Part shown: piece by piece, positions 21,009 to 29,358 of the stretch
How the letters are laid out: every line of letters starts with the position of its first letter
Position numbering within the stretch: position 1 is the stretch's first letter
The notes under the pieces: generated by a model
The model's input: the letters and a program-made list of their open reading frames with translations, nothing else
Told to the model about the DNA's origin: nothing
Databases searched by the model: none
Translations under genes and position numbers: made by a program
Origin: Akkermansia sp.
GTDB taxonomy: Bacteria; Verrucomicrobiota; Verrucomicrobiia; Verrucomicrobiales; Akkermansiaceae
Length of the DNA: 35,768 nucleotides
Assembly (NCBI RefSeq): GCF_020860705.1
Contig: NZ_JAJBTT010000048.1
Location: forward strand, 1-35,768
Direction: 5' to 3'

Positions 21009-21039
21009 TTGACTTTCGGATTGGTAATCCGTTCACAAT
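21009..21039 (+). promoter_or_regulatory. Candidate promoter with palindrome in the spacer, HzsA-like gene
   Basis: TTGACT (21009-21014) is a good -35 match. The palindrome CGGATTGGTAATCCG (21017-21031) follows, then a weak -10-like CACAAT (21034-21039) at 19-base spacing. The long spacer with a central palindrome recalls MerR-type operators, but no MerR gene is in the window. The leader to ATG 21148 would be about 100 bases. Confidence 0.4.
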
Positions 21040-21147
21040 TAAGTTATGTATTTATTATCTGTCGATTATAGGGGAAATTGATGGAGAGGAATATTCTGGT
21101 TGAATGAAAAAGAATTTCCTCTGCGTACTAATGTAAAATAATACGCC

Positions 21148-24100
21148 ATGCTTGACTCCTGTTTCATTCTGCGCCTTCTCTCATGCGGCTGTGCTGTGCT
21201 GGGAGCCGGAATACTCCATGCCTCCGGGCTGCAGCCCTGGCTGCGGGAATTGTCCGGAATTCCTCTCCCGGCTTCCGCGAATGAAAAGAATCCGTGGATG
21301 CAGCGGTTGTGGACGCAAACGGCGGAACATGTAGCTTCCCTTTCCGACTTGGCCGCCGCCGATGACTGCGGCGATGCCATGGTGCTGCTGGCTCCCGTAT
21401 TCCAGGCATGGCCGGATGGACAGGTGGCCGGAGCCGCGCTGGCAAAAATCCTTTCCATCCCGGCGGAGCAGGCGGGGGTTGTTTCTTCCTGGGATGACCT
21501 GGCAAAGCATGAGGAAGCCATCTTGGAAAAAGTCCGTTTTCTGAGACTGAAGAAACTGGCGGCTTATTACGATGCGGACGCCATCCGCCGGACGGTGAAG
21601 CGTTACAAGGAAAAGTACGGGGAACGGTACCCTGACGCGGATGCCTTCCTGGCCCGTCTGGCTGAATGGGAAGGGAAGCTGGGTCCGTTGGACCGGTGGG
21701 TGGAACAGGCCGGCCCGGAACAGGCTCCCCTGTTGCGTGAACTGGTGGATCTGCGAAAAAAGGCTCTTATTGACTCTCTCCCGGAACAGGACTCCCTGCG
21801 GGAATGGGTGGGGGTGCGGCGTTTCAACCCGGCCGGGAGAAGCTCTTTCAACCATGACCGTCCGGCCAATTGGCAGGGCATTTCCAGCATGCCGGGGCCG
21901 GGACGCACCTACCGCAGCAGTATCGTGAAATTTGGTGGGATTTCCTCGTCTTCCCCCGTGTCAAGGCTGTTGGGGGATGACCGCTGGATGGGTCATCTGG
22001 AGGTGGACTTTTCCGGGGAAAGGCTCATGTTCACCGGAAACCATTTCGGCAAGAAGGAAAACAGGCCATGGGACGTCTTTGAACTGGATTTAAAGACCGG
22101 GAAAACGGAATCCCTCACGGCCCACATGCCGGAGGATACGGACAGCTACAACTCCTGCTACCTGCCGGACGGCCGCATCATTTTCATCAACACCTCCGGC
22201 ATGCAGGGGGTGCCCTGCGTGGCGGGCACGGACTATGTGGGCAACATCCACCTTTACGACCGGGAGAAAAAGACGACCCGGAGGCTTACCTTTGACCAGG
22301 ACAACAACTGGTTCCCCACCATGCTGCCGGACGGCCGGGTGATGTTCCTGCGCTGGGAGTACACGGAGAGCGCACACTACTTCAGCCGCGTGCTGATGCA
22401 CATGAATCCGGACGGCAGCGACCAGAAGGAATACTACGGCTCCAACTCCTACTGGCCCAACAGCCTGTTCAACGCCCGCCCCCTTCCGGGCAGGCCGGGC
22501 ATGTTTGCCGGTATTGTCAGCGGGCATCATGGAGTCAGGCGCCTTGGGGAACTGGTCGTTTTTGACGTGAACCGGGGGCGCACCGCCACGGAAGGCGCCG
22601 TGCAGAAAATTCCGGGATATGGAAAACCCGTGGAAAACGTCACCAGGGACCAGTTGGTGGATGGATTGAAAACTCCCTATTTTGCGGAACCGTATCCGCT
22701 GAATGAGGAAACCTTCCTGGCCGTCTCTTCCCCTTCCGGCAACCAGGGCGTGACCAATGTGGTCTGGTGCGACATGTACGACAACATCGTTCCGCTGACC
22801 GCTTCCTCCTATTTCATTTATGCGGACCCCATGCCGCTACGGCCGCGCAAAAAACCTCCCGTGCTGCATGACCGCGTGAAGCCGGAGAGCAGGACGGCCA
22901 CCGTGTACATTTCCGACGTGTACCGGGGCCGCGCCATGGCCGGAGTACCGAAAGGGGAGGCCAAGGCCCTGCGCGTCTTCATGTCCGAGTACAGCCCCCG
23001 CAACACGGGAAGCCACTATGCCATGGGCATGGAAAGCAACTGGGACCTGAAAGTGCTGTACGGAACCGTGCCCGTGAATCCTGACGGCTCCGCCATCTTC
23101 ACGGCTCCCGCCAGCCAGCCTTTGACTCTGCAGGTGCTGGACGGAGAAGGGCGCGCCCTGGCGCTGATGCGGAGCTGGTTTACCGCCATGCCGGGGGAAA
23201 CGCTCAGCTGCATTGGCTGCCATGAACGGCAGAACTCCGCGCCGCCCGCCAAGGCGGTCATGGCTTCCCGGCAAAAGCCGGCGCCCATTACTCCATGGTA
23301 CGGGCCGGCCCGCACTTTTTCCTTCATGAATGAAGTGCAGCCCGTGCTGGACCGCCATTGCATCCGCTGCCACACTCCGGGAGACAAGGCCGGTGCAGGA
23401 GTACCGGATCTCATGACGCTGGAGGCCGCCAAAGGAGCACCCGCCCCCGGCTCCGTAGCCTACTGGAACCTGCATCCCTACGTGCGCCGCAACGGTCCGG
23501 AAGGAAACTATCTGGGGCTGGCCCCCACGGAGTTCTTTGCGGATACGTCGGAACTTTACCAGCTCCTTAAAAAAGGTCATCACGGGGTGAATATGCCGGA
23601 GGAGGACTGGAACCGCCTGGTGACGTGGATGGACATGAACGCCCCTTATCTGGGCGAATGGCCGGGAGAACGCAATGAAAGGCTGCTGAAGCGGCGCTAT
23701 GACCTGCACAGGCAATTTTCCGCCGCGGAACGGAATTACGTAACGATGCAGGATTCCCGTTTCCGGAGAAATGTCAACGGGTTCATCTTTAACGGGGGAA
23801 GGTCCATTCCCTGTGTTATGGAAAAAAGCATGCCGGTTCCGGAAGCACGGAATGAAACGCTGTCCGTGGATTTGGGGGATGGCGTAGGCATGACGTTCCG
23901 CCGCATTCCCGCGGGGAAATTCAAGATGGGGAATGAGAGGGAAACCGGCGCGGAAAGCCCCGTCTCCCCCGTGAACATGGAAAAACCTTTCTGGATGGGA
24001 GAAGCGGAAGTGACGCTGGAGCAATACCGCCGGTTTGATCCGGAATACCTCAATGGGTGGTACGACATGCATTACAAGGACCAGGTGAGGCCCGGCTACA

Positions 24101-24693
24101 ACATGGACGCCAATCCCCGCTTTCCGGTCATCCGGGTGCCGTGGACCAGAGCCATGGAATTCTGCCGCTGGCTTTCCGAGAAAACCGGTAAGAAGGTGAC
24201 GCTGCCTACGGAAGCGCAGTGGGAATACGCGGCGAGGGGTGGTACGGATACGGATTTCTTCTTTGGAGAACGGGGTGCGGACTTCTCCGCGTATGCCAAC
24301 CTGGGGGACGTGACGCTGAAGGAACTGGCCGTCTCCGGCGTGGACCCCAAGCCGATTCGGAATCCCAACCGTTTCTGGGACTTTGTGCCGCGGGATGAAA
24401 AGTACAATGACGGCGTGCTTCATCTGGCCCCCGTCAAGAGCTACAAACCGAATGCCTACGGGCTGTACGACATGATCGGCAATGCCGCTGAATGGACCCG
24501 TTCCGAATACAGGCCCTATCCCTGGAAGGGCAGTGACGGGCGCAATGAAAGCCTGGACGCCCGCGTTCCCCGTGCCGTGCGCGGCGGTTCCTGGTATGAC
24601 CGCCCCAGGCGGGCCACGGCTTCCTGGCGCTGGGGGTATCCCGGATGGCGGCCCGTATACAACGTGGGGTTCCGCGTGATTATTGAAGACTGA
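21148..24693 (+). CDS. HzsA-like / dihaem cytochrome c / SUMF1-like fusion protein
   Basis: A 1181-residue exported multidomain protein. It starts with a signal peptide (about residues 1-26). A helical, charged region (about 30-240) is followed by a TolB/propeller-like section (about 270-560; repeats such as LPDGRIIFI and LPDGRVMFLRWEY) resembling the middle part of hydrazine synthase subunit alpha-type proteins. Two c-type haem sites follow: CIGCH (688-692) and CIRCH (738-742). The C-terminal third (about 907-1181) is a formylglycine-generating-enzyme/SUMF1-like fold (IPAGKFKMGNE, LPTEAQWEYAARGG, YDMIGNAAEWT, VRGGSW, NVGFRV). The cysteines that FGE needs after the GGSW motif are absent, so it is not a sulfatase activator by that chemistry. 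It is probably a periplasmic or cell-surface redox protein of unknown substrate. The cytochrome gene follows after 8 bases. Domain calls are good; function unknown. Confidence 0.85.
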   Translation: MLDSCFILRLLSCGCAVLGAGILHASGLQPWLRELSGIPLPASANEKNPWMQRLWTQTAEHVASLSDLAAADDCGDAMVLLAPVFQAWPDGQVAGAALAKILSIPAEQAGVVSSWDDLAKHEEAILEKVRFLRLKKLAAYYDADAIRRTVKRYKEKYGERYPDADAFLARLAEWEGKLGPLDRWVEQAGPEQAPLLRELVDLRKKALIDSLPEQDSLREWVGVRRFNPAGRSSFNHDRPANWQGISSMPGPGRTYRSSIVKFGGISSSSPVSRLLGDDRWMGHLEVDFSGERLMFTGNHFGKKENRPWDVFELDLKTGKTESLTAHMPEDTDSYNSCYLPDGRIIFINTSGMQGVPCVAGTDYVGNIHLYDREKKTTRRLTFDQDNNWFPTMLPDGRVMFLRWEYTESAHYFSRVLMHMNPDGSDQKEYYGSNSYWPNSLFNARPLPGRPGMFAGIVSGHHGVRRLGELVVFDVNRGRTATEGAVQKIPGYGKPVENVTRDQLVDGLKTPYFAEPYPLNEETFLAVSSPSGNQGVTNVVWCDMYDNIVPLTASSYFIYADPMPLRPRKKPPVLHDRVKPESRTATVYISDVYRGRAMAGVPKGEAKALRVFMSEYSPRNTGSHYAMGMESNWDLKVLYGTVPVNPDGSAIFTAPASQPLTLQVLDGEGRALALMRSWFTAMPGETLSCIGCHERQNSAPPAKAVMASRQKPAPITPWYGPARTFSFMNEVQPVLDRHCIRCHTPGDKAGAGVPDLMTLEAAKGAPAPGSVAYWNLHPYVRRNGPEGNYLGLAPTEFFADTSELYQLLKKGHHGVNMPEEDWNRLVTWMDMNAPYLGEWPGERNERLLKRRYDLHRQFSAAERNYVTMQDSRFRRNVNGFIFNGGRSIPCVMEKSMPVPEARNETLSVDLGDGVGMTFRRIPAGKFKMGNERETGAESPVSPVNMEKPFWMGEAEVTLEQYRRFDPEYLNGWYDMHYKDQVRPGYNMDANPRFPVIRVPWTRAMEFCRWLSEKTGKKVTLPTEAQWEYAARGGTDTDFFFGERGADFSAYANLGDVTLKELAVSGVDPKPIRNPNRFWDFVPRDEKYNDGVLHLAPVKSYKPNAYGLYDMIGNAAEWTRSEYRPYPWKGSDGRNESLDARVPRAVRGGSWYDRPRRATASWRWGYPGWRPVYNVGFRVIIED

Positions 24694-24701
24694 CCGTTGA
24701 A

Positions 24702-26570
24702 ATGGCTATGAAGTTAAAACCGATGTTGTGCGCCTCTGCGGCTGTTATCTGCTGCCTGCTGGCCTTCGTCTCTTGCAGGCGGGATCCGGATGTCGTTTCC
24801 GGTCCTGTGGCCCCTGTGGATGTAAAGGTTGTTGATCATCTGGTGGCCGTGCTGGGGCATGAAAGCCGGACTCTGGAGCTGGTGGACCCCGCCTCCGGGG
24901 AAAAAGTGAAAAGCATCCGGCTGGGCCAGCCGCCCAACGGCATGGCGATTGACGGTGTAACCGCCTATGTGGCGGAAGGCGGCCCGTGCGGCGTAGTGGA
25001 AGTGGTGGACCTGGAAAGCGGAGCACGGAAAGGCTCCTTTCCGGCGGGGAATACGCCCATGTCCCCCGTGCTGCGCGGAGGAAAATTGTATGTGGCGTGC
25101 CGGTTTGATTCCAAAATAGTGGAAATGGATGCCTCCACCGGCAACGTGCTGAATTCCTGGAGCGTTCCGCGTGAACCGGTGGCCCTGGCTGTTTCTCCCG
25201 ATGGCAGGAAGATATGGGCGGCAGGCCATTTGCCGGCGGGGACGGCGGACGGGGATTTCACAGCTGCTGCGCTGACCCTGGTGGAAGACGGGAAGACAAC
25301 TCATTTCCCGCTCTCCAACGGGACGCAGGGTGTGCGCGGCATGGCGGCAAGCCCGGATGGCCGTTATCTGGCCGTGGCGCATGTGTTGAGCCGCTACCAG
25401 GTGCCCACCACGCAGCTGGACCGGGGCTGGATGAACACGAACGCCGTGACGATTATTGATACGGAGCGGCCGGACAAGCCTCATCCCGTTCTGCTGGATG
25501 ATCCGGATGCGGGGGCGGCCAATCCCTGGGGAGTCCTCTTTTCCGGGGACGGCGGCAAATTGCTGGTGACGCATGCGGGAACGCATGAACTGTCCGTAAT
25601 TGATTTTCCCGTCCTGCTGGAACGCATGAAGCGGGAAGACCGGGAAAACGAACCTGTTTCCGAAAGGCTGGGCTTCCTGCACGGACTCCGCCTCCGTGTG
25701 CCACTGCCCTTGAACGGCCCGCGCGCTCTGGCATCCGACGGTAAAAACGTTTATGTGGCCGGATACTTCTCCGATACGCTGGCGGAAGTACCCCTCAAGG
25801 CAGGCGCCGAACCCAGGAAAATCGCCCTGAACGGAGACTTCCGTCCCTCCCGGGAAAAAATGGGGGAACAGTACTTCAATGACGCCTCCCATTGCTTCCA
25901 GGGCTGGCAAAGCTGCGCCACCTGCCATCCGGACGGCCGCGTGGACGGCCTGAACTGGGACCTGCTGAACGATGGCATGGGCAACCCGAAAAACACGCGC
26001 ACCATGTTCCTTTCCCATCGGACAAGCCCTGTGATGACACTGGGTGTTCGCGCCTCCGCGGAGGTGGCCGTGACGGCGGGGTTTGTCCACATCCAATTTC
26101 TGGAACCTTCACGGGAACTGGCGGAATGCGTGAATGAATACCTGAAAAACATGAAGGAAGTTCCCAGCCCGTTCCTGACGGCGCAAACTCCTTCCAAGTC
26201 GCAGACGAGGAATGATTCCTGCATACAGTGCCATGCTCCCGGAGTGGAGCGCGGTGCCTTGTCCGAATCCGCACGGAGAGGAAAGGAAATATTCAAGACG
26301 GCCGGATGCGTGAATTGTCATCCGCACCCGTACTTCACTACCAAGGAACTGATTGCCACGGGAACGGCCAGGGGGCTGGATGAAGGGAAAAGCATTCTGG
26401 TGCCCTCCCTGGTGGAAGTGTGGCGGACTGCCCCCTATTTGCACGACGGTAGGGCGAAGACGATCCGGGAAGCCGTCACGACGCACAATCCGGGGGACCT
26501 CCGCGGCAAAACCAGCGGACTGAATGACCGTGACCTGGAAGACTTGATCAATTATGTGCAGTCCCTGTAA
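24702..26570 (+). CDS. Beta-propeller trihaem cytochrome c lipoprotein
   Basis: A 622-residue exported protein. The N-terminus has a hydrophobic segment ending FVSC, a plausible lipobox with Cys at about residue 25. Residues ~35-385 form a YVTN-type beta-propeller (VALAVSPDGRKIWAAG, GMAASPDGRYLAVAH, GVLFSGDGGKLLVTH, ALASDGKNVYVAG). The C-terminal part carries three CXXCH haem sites: CATCH (405-409), CIQCH (507-511) and CVNCH (536-540). It ends with a motif seen in dihaem peroxidase/MauG-like proteins (VPSLVEVWRTAPYLHDGRAKTIREAV). The layout suggests electron transfer or peroxidase-type chemistry at the envelope. It is 8 bases downstream of the HzsA-like gene and 27 bases upstream of the RidA-like gene, so the three are likely one transcript. 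Start may be 24702 or the in-frame ATG at 24708. Confidence 0.87.
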   Translation: MAMKLKPMLCASAAVICCLLAFVSCRRDPDVVSGPVAPVDVKVVDHLVAVLGHESRTLELVDPASGEKVKSIRLGQPPNGMAIDGVTAYVAEGGPCGVVEVVDLESGARKGSFPAGNTPMSPVLRGGKLYVACRFDSKIVEMDASTGNVLNSWSVPREPVALAVSPDGRKIWAAGHLPAGTADGDFTAAALTLVEDGKTTHFPLSNGTQGVRGMAASPDGRYLAVAHVLSRYQVPTTQLDRGWMNTNAVTIIDTERPDKPHPVLLDDPDAGAANPWGVLFSGDGGKLLVTHAGTHELSVIDFPVLLERMKREDRENEPVSERLGFLHGLRLRVPLPLNGPRALASDGKNVYVAGYFSDTLAEVPLKAGAEPRKIALNGDFRPSREKMGEQYFNDASHCFQGWQSCATCHPDGRVDGLNWDLLNDGMGNPKNTRTMFLSHRTSPVMTLGVRASAEVAVTAGFVHIQFLEPSRELAECVNEYLKNMKEVPSPFLTAQTPSKSQTRNDSCIQCHAPGVERGALSESARRGKEIFKTAGCVNCHPHPYFTTKELIATGTARGLDEGKSILVPSLVEVWRTAPYLHDGRAKTIREAVTTHNPGDLRGKTSGLNDRDLEDLINYVQSL

Positions 26571-26597
26571 GGGCGGAGGATAAGAAGAGAGGACACC

Positions 26598-27722
26598 ATG
26601 GCGGCGTATTCACCTGAAAAAATGGAATGGAGCGGAAAGGGCGGAGCGCGGGAACGGTTCTTCTGCATGACGGCGGAACCGGGCGCGTGCTTTGAGGAGG
26701 AATTGCAGTCTCTGATGGACAGGTATTGTGACCTGGGGGGCGGAGAGGAAGACGAATTCCTGCTGCGCTTCCATGTCAGCGATCCGGTGCGCCAGGAGGA
26801 AGAGCTGCGCCGGGTGGTGGGGGAGCGGAACTCCTATGTCTCCGTGGTAGGGCAGCCCCCGGCGAACGGGGCCCGTGTGGCTGTGGAGGCCTGGCACATT
26901 GGTGGAATACTGGAAAAAAGGCGGAAAACGGAGCAGGGGGGTACGGTAGTAACGGTCCGGATGCCGCGTTACCAATTATTCCTGGCGGGAAGGCGTATGG
27001 CCTCCGCTGCGGACAGCCGTGGCCAGATGCAGGAGGAATTCCGCTGGCTGGACCGGGTGGCCGCTCTGCATGGAGGAACTGTGCCGGACCTGGTTCACCG
27101 TACCTGGATTTATTGCCGGGACATTGACAACAATTACCGGGGGCTGGTGGAAGGCCGCAATGAACGCTTTGCCCGTTACGGGCTGACGCCGGAGAGCCAC
27201 TTCATCGCCAGCACGGGAATTGAAGGCTGTACGGAAACGACGGCCCGCCTGCTGCACATGGACAGCCTGGGAATCGTGGGACTGAAGCCGGGCCAGATCC
27301 GGTACATGGAGGCGCCGGAGTACCTTTCACCCACGCATCTGTACCGGGTGGCTTTTGAGCGCGGAACCCGCATTGTGTACGGGGACCGTTCCCACTACTT
27401 CATTTCCGGTACGGCCAGCATTGATGCGGAAGGAAACATTGTCCATTCGGGAGACGTGGCGCGGCAGACGGTCCGCACCCTGGAAAACATTCGCGCTCTG
27501 ATGGAACGGAATGGCGGAAGCCTGTCCGACCTGAAACAGGCCGTGGTGTACCTGCGCGACGGGGCGGACCGGGATCTGGTGAGCCGGGCGTTGATGGATT
27601 CACCATTGGCGGGAGTGCCGCATCTTCTGTTGAAAGCCCCTGTCTGCCGTCCCGGCTGGCTGGTGGAAATAGACGGCATCGCCGTCAATGGAGCCGGAGA
27701 GGATGCTTTTGACCCATTGTAA
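26598..27722 (+). CDS. RidA/chorismatase-like two-domain protein
   Basis: A 374-residue protein without a signal peptide, so cytoplasmic. The second half matches the YjgF/RidA fold, and details resemble the FkbO/Hyg5/XanB2 chorismatase group: RTWIYCRDIDNNYRGLVEGRNERF near 169, STGIEGCTE near 206, and a C-terminal CRPGWLVEIDGIAV with the conserved Glu. Chorismatases convert chorismate to hydroxybenzoates or a dihydro derivative; whether this protein does is unproven. A purely RidA-like imine deaminase role is the alternative. It is the only gene of the trio with a good SD (GAGAGGA, 5 bases before the ATG). The 27-base gap to the cytochrome gene supports co-transcription. A cytoplasmic enzyme beside two exported haem proteins might supply or recycle a small aromatic or quinone-like partner, but that is speculation. 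Confidence 0.65.
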   Translation: MAAYSPEKMEWSGKGGARERFFCMTAEPGACFEEELQSLMDRYCDLGGGEEDEFLLRFHVSDPVRQEEELRRVVGERNSYVSVVGQPPANGARVAVEAWHIGGILEKRRKTEQGGTVVTVRMPRYQLFLAGRRMASAADSRGQMQEEFRWLDRVAALHGGTVPDLVHRTWIYCRDIDNNYRGLVEGRNERFARYGLTPESHFIASTGIEGCTETTARLLHMDSLGIVGLKPGQIRYMEAPEYLSPTHLYRVAFERGTRIVYGDRSHYFISGTASIDAEGNIVHSGDVARQTVRTLENIRALMERNGGSLSDLKQAVVYLRDGADRDLVSRALMDSPLAGVPHLLLKAPVCRPGWLVEIDGIAVNGAGEDAFDPL

Positions 27723-27760
27723 GTTTAGTGGTTTCATGGAGAGGATGAAAAGAATGAATC

Positions 27761-27913
27761 ATGGTGATGAAATACAAGGCTGAGGACTTTCTTACATCAC
27801 CGCTCAAGAAGAGCGGTAGGACGAATAAAAGGGAGATGAACAAGATGGGTTATATTGATGTTGGCGGGTTGTGCATCAACCATGAGTGCTGTCGCATGTG
27901 CCTCATGGAGTAA
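27761..27913 (+). CDS. Possible 50-residue Cys-rich peptide
   Basis: An open frame of 50 codons whose C-terminus is rich in Cys and His (GLCINHECCRMC). It lies in the 351-base gap between the RidA-like gene and the small membrane-protein gene. A GGAGAGG sequence ends 16 bases before the ATG, too far for an ideal SD. A 7-bp hairpin (ACCGCTC/GAGCGGT, 27799-27817) lies inside it and could instead be a weak terminator for the upstream gene. No family is recognised. I see nothing else in the gap. Confidence 0.18.
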   Translation: MVMKYKAEDFLTSPLKKSGRTNKREMNKMGYIDVGGLCINHECCRMCLME

Positions 27914-28073
27914 TGGTGAATTTCATGATTGCTCCAATGCTTGCATGGCGTCTTTCCATGGACGGTATCTCATAGTGAACCGGAGATGTAAAGGCCCCCG
28001 GAGTCAGCCTCTTCGTCTCTTATGGGGGTAGCTGCGGGAATGGCTGATTTAACTTGTTATCCCCTGCACGGAA

Positions 28074-28475
28074 ATGGTACCGTACCTCCGCATGACCTAT
28101 CGACTTAATACGGACCGCCTGGTGTTTTTTTCCGTGCTGTTGTGGGTGCTGCTGCCTCCGGGTATCTTTGCCTGGGAAGGGAATCCCCCCGGCCCGGACA
28201 ATGTGCGGTGGCTGGAGGAGTTCTGTTCCAGTTATATGCAATTCCTGACCATGGGCGGGGTGCTGTGCGTGGTCATTGGCTTTATATGTGCCGTCCTGAT
28301 CTGGCTGGTGCATCGCCTGGACTGGGCGCGGAGCGTGAAAATCGTCGTGTTGTTTATCGTGTCCACCCTGTGTTTGATGTTGTTTGGCGGGTCCCTTTCT
28401 TTCGCCATGTTTTACCTCCCTCTGGCCCTGATTAATCCCGCCGTTTACTGCTTCAGCATCAGTAAGGCGGAATGA
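28074..28475 (+). CDS. Small integral membrane protein of unknown function
   Basis: A 133-residue protein with an N-terminal hydrophobic segment (about 17-35, either a signal anchor or a signal peptide ending FAW) and three further hydrophobic stretches (about 56-80, 87-105 and 106-126). It is Gly/Leu/Val-rich and has no motif I recognise. The start could also be the ATG at 28092, seven codons later; neither has a clear SD. It stands alone between the redox cluster and the convergent pst-phoU operon. Coding is supported by the long membrane-type hydrophobic pattern. No function can be given. Confidence 0.6.
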   Translation: MVPYLRMTYRLNTDRLVFFSVLLWVLLPPGIFAWEGNPPGPDNVRWLEEFCSSYMQFLTMGGVLCVVIGFICAVLIWLVHRLDWARSVKIVVLFIVSTLCLMLFGGSLSFAMFYLPLALINPAVYCFSISKAE

Positions 28476-28606
28476 CCGGGAGGAAAGTAAATACATTTAT
28501 TTTCAGGACGTTGTCGTTTTCTCTGGTTCTTTTTTTGCACAGAAGTTTTGGTAATAACAGAAATGCAGATGCTGGAAAAGGGAGGAGTACTGTCTTGGGG
28601 GAATAA

Positions 28607-28642
28607 CCGCAGTTGCGCTCTTTCTTTTCCGGGCAACTGTGG
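28607..28642. terminator. Possible hairpin between convergent genes
   Basis: CCGCAGTTGC (28607-28616) pairs with GCAACTGTGG (28633-28642) across a 16-base loop with one G-T position. It lies between the ends of the plus-strand membrane gene and the minus-strand phoU. A T-rich stretch follows on the plus strand. Weak evidence; it may serve either gene. Confidence 0.3.
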
Positions 28643-28655
28643 CGATATATAGTCT

Positions 28656-29330
28656 TTATTTCTCTTTGCCGTGGCGGATGTCTGTGGCTTCCTTCAGGAA
28701 GACGACGGCAGCAGCGATGGTCTTGGCAATGTCCCCGATGCGCTCAATGGAGCGGATGATGAAGAGCAGGTTGACGTTGAGGGAGGGAGGGCTTTCTCGT
28801 TCCGGGGAGACCAGGAGGGCCAGTGCCTTGCGGTGGGCCTTGTCCAGTTTTTTGTCCCTGAGGCGTATTTCCCTGGCGGCATCCGCATCCTGGGTTTCCA
28901 GGCACCGGGCGGCGTCCCTGAATTCGGAGACGGCCATGTCCAGCAGAGGGAGCACAATGTCCGGGCAGAGGGATTCCCCGTGCCTGATGGATGTTTTTGC
29001 ATGCTTGGCAATGCCCGTTATTTCCTCCGTGCATTCATGAAGTTTGTCCCCGCAGCGGGAGAGGGCGATGACGAGCCTCAAGTCGCTGCCCAACGGGTGG
29101 AACTGGGTGAGTGCGGAGGCGCATAGGGAAAGCACTTGGCGGGTTTCCTCATTCAAAGGATCTTCGTCCGCGATAATGCTGTTGGCTCCGTCTCTGTCCG
29201 CTCCGGAGATGACCCGTTCCAGTACGGTCATGTGTTTCAGCAGCATGCCGCAGATATGATTGATGCGGGTACGGATGGCTTCCAGGGCAGCGTCATAGTG
29301 GGGAAGGATGTGATTGCCGGGAGATGTCAT
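28656..29330 (-). CDS. phoU: Phosphate transport regulator PhoU
   Basis: A 224-residue cytoplasmic all-helical protein that restrains phosphate uptake and signalling through the Pst transporter. It contains two PhoU helical-bundle repeats (about 12-105 and 115-210), including the acidic metal-binding patterns ALSRCGDKLHECTEEI and IRSIERIGDIAKTIAA, the latter a typical E/DxxxDxxK-like motif. I choose ATG 29330 because the longer open frame to 29480 overlaps pstB and its extra 50 residues are not PhoU-like. It is the last gene of the operon, 28 bases after pstB. No PhoB or PhoR gene is in the window. Confidence 0.92.
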   Translation of the reverse strand: MTSPGNHILPHYDAALEAIRTRINHICGMLLKHMTVLERVISGADRDGANSIIADEDPLNEETRQVLSLCASALTQFHPLGSDLRLVIALSRCGDKLHECTEEITGIAKHAKTSIRHGESLCPDIVLPLLDMAVSEFRDAARCLETQDADAAREIRLRDKKLDKAHRKALALLVSPERESPPSLNVNLLFIIRSIERIGDIAKTIAAAVVFLKEATDIRHGKEK

Positions 29331-29358
29331 GATATGGGTGGGGAAAGAGTTGGGATGT

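Noticed and set aside
20715..21071. Small plus-strand frames between the PEP-CTERM and HzsA-like genes
   Set aside because: Their translations include ADYQSA and ITNPP, which come from reading the palindrome as codons. No SD and no domain.
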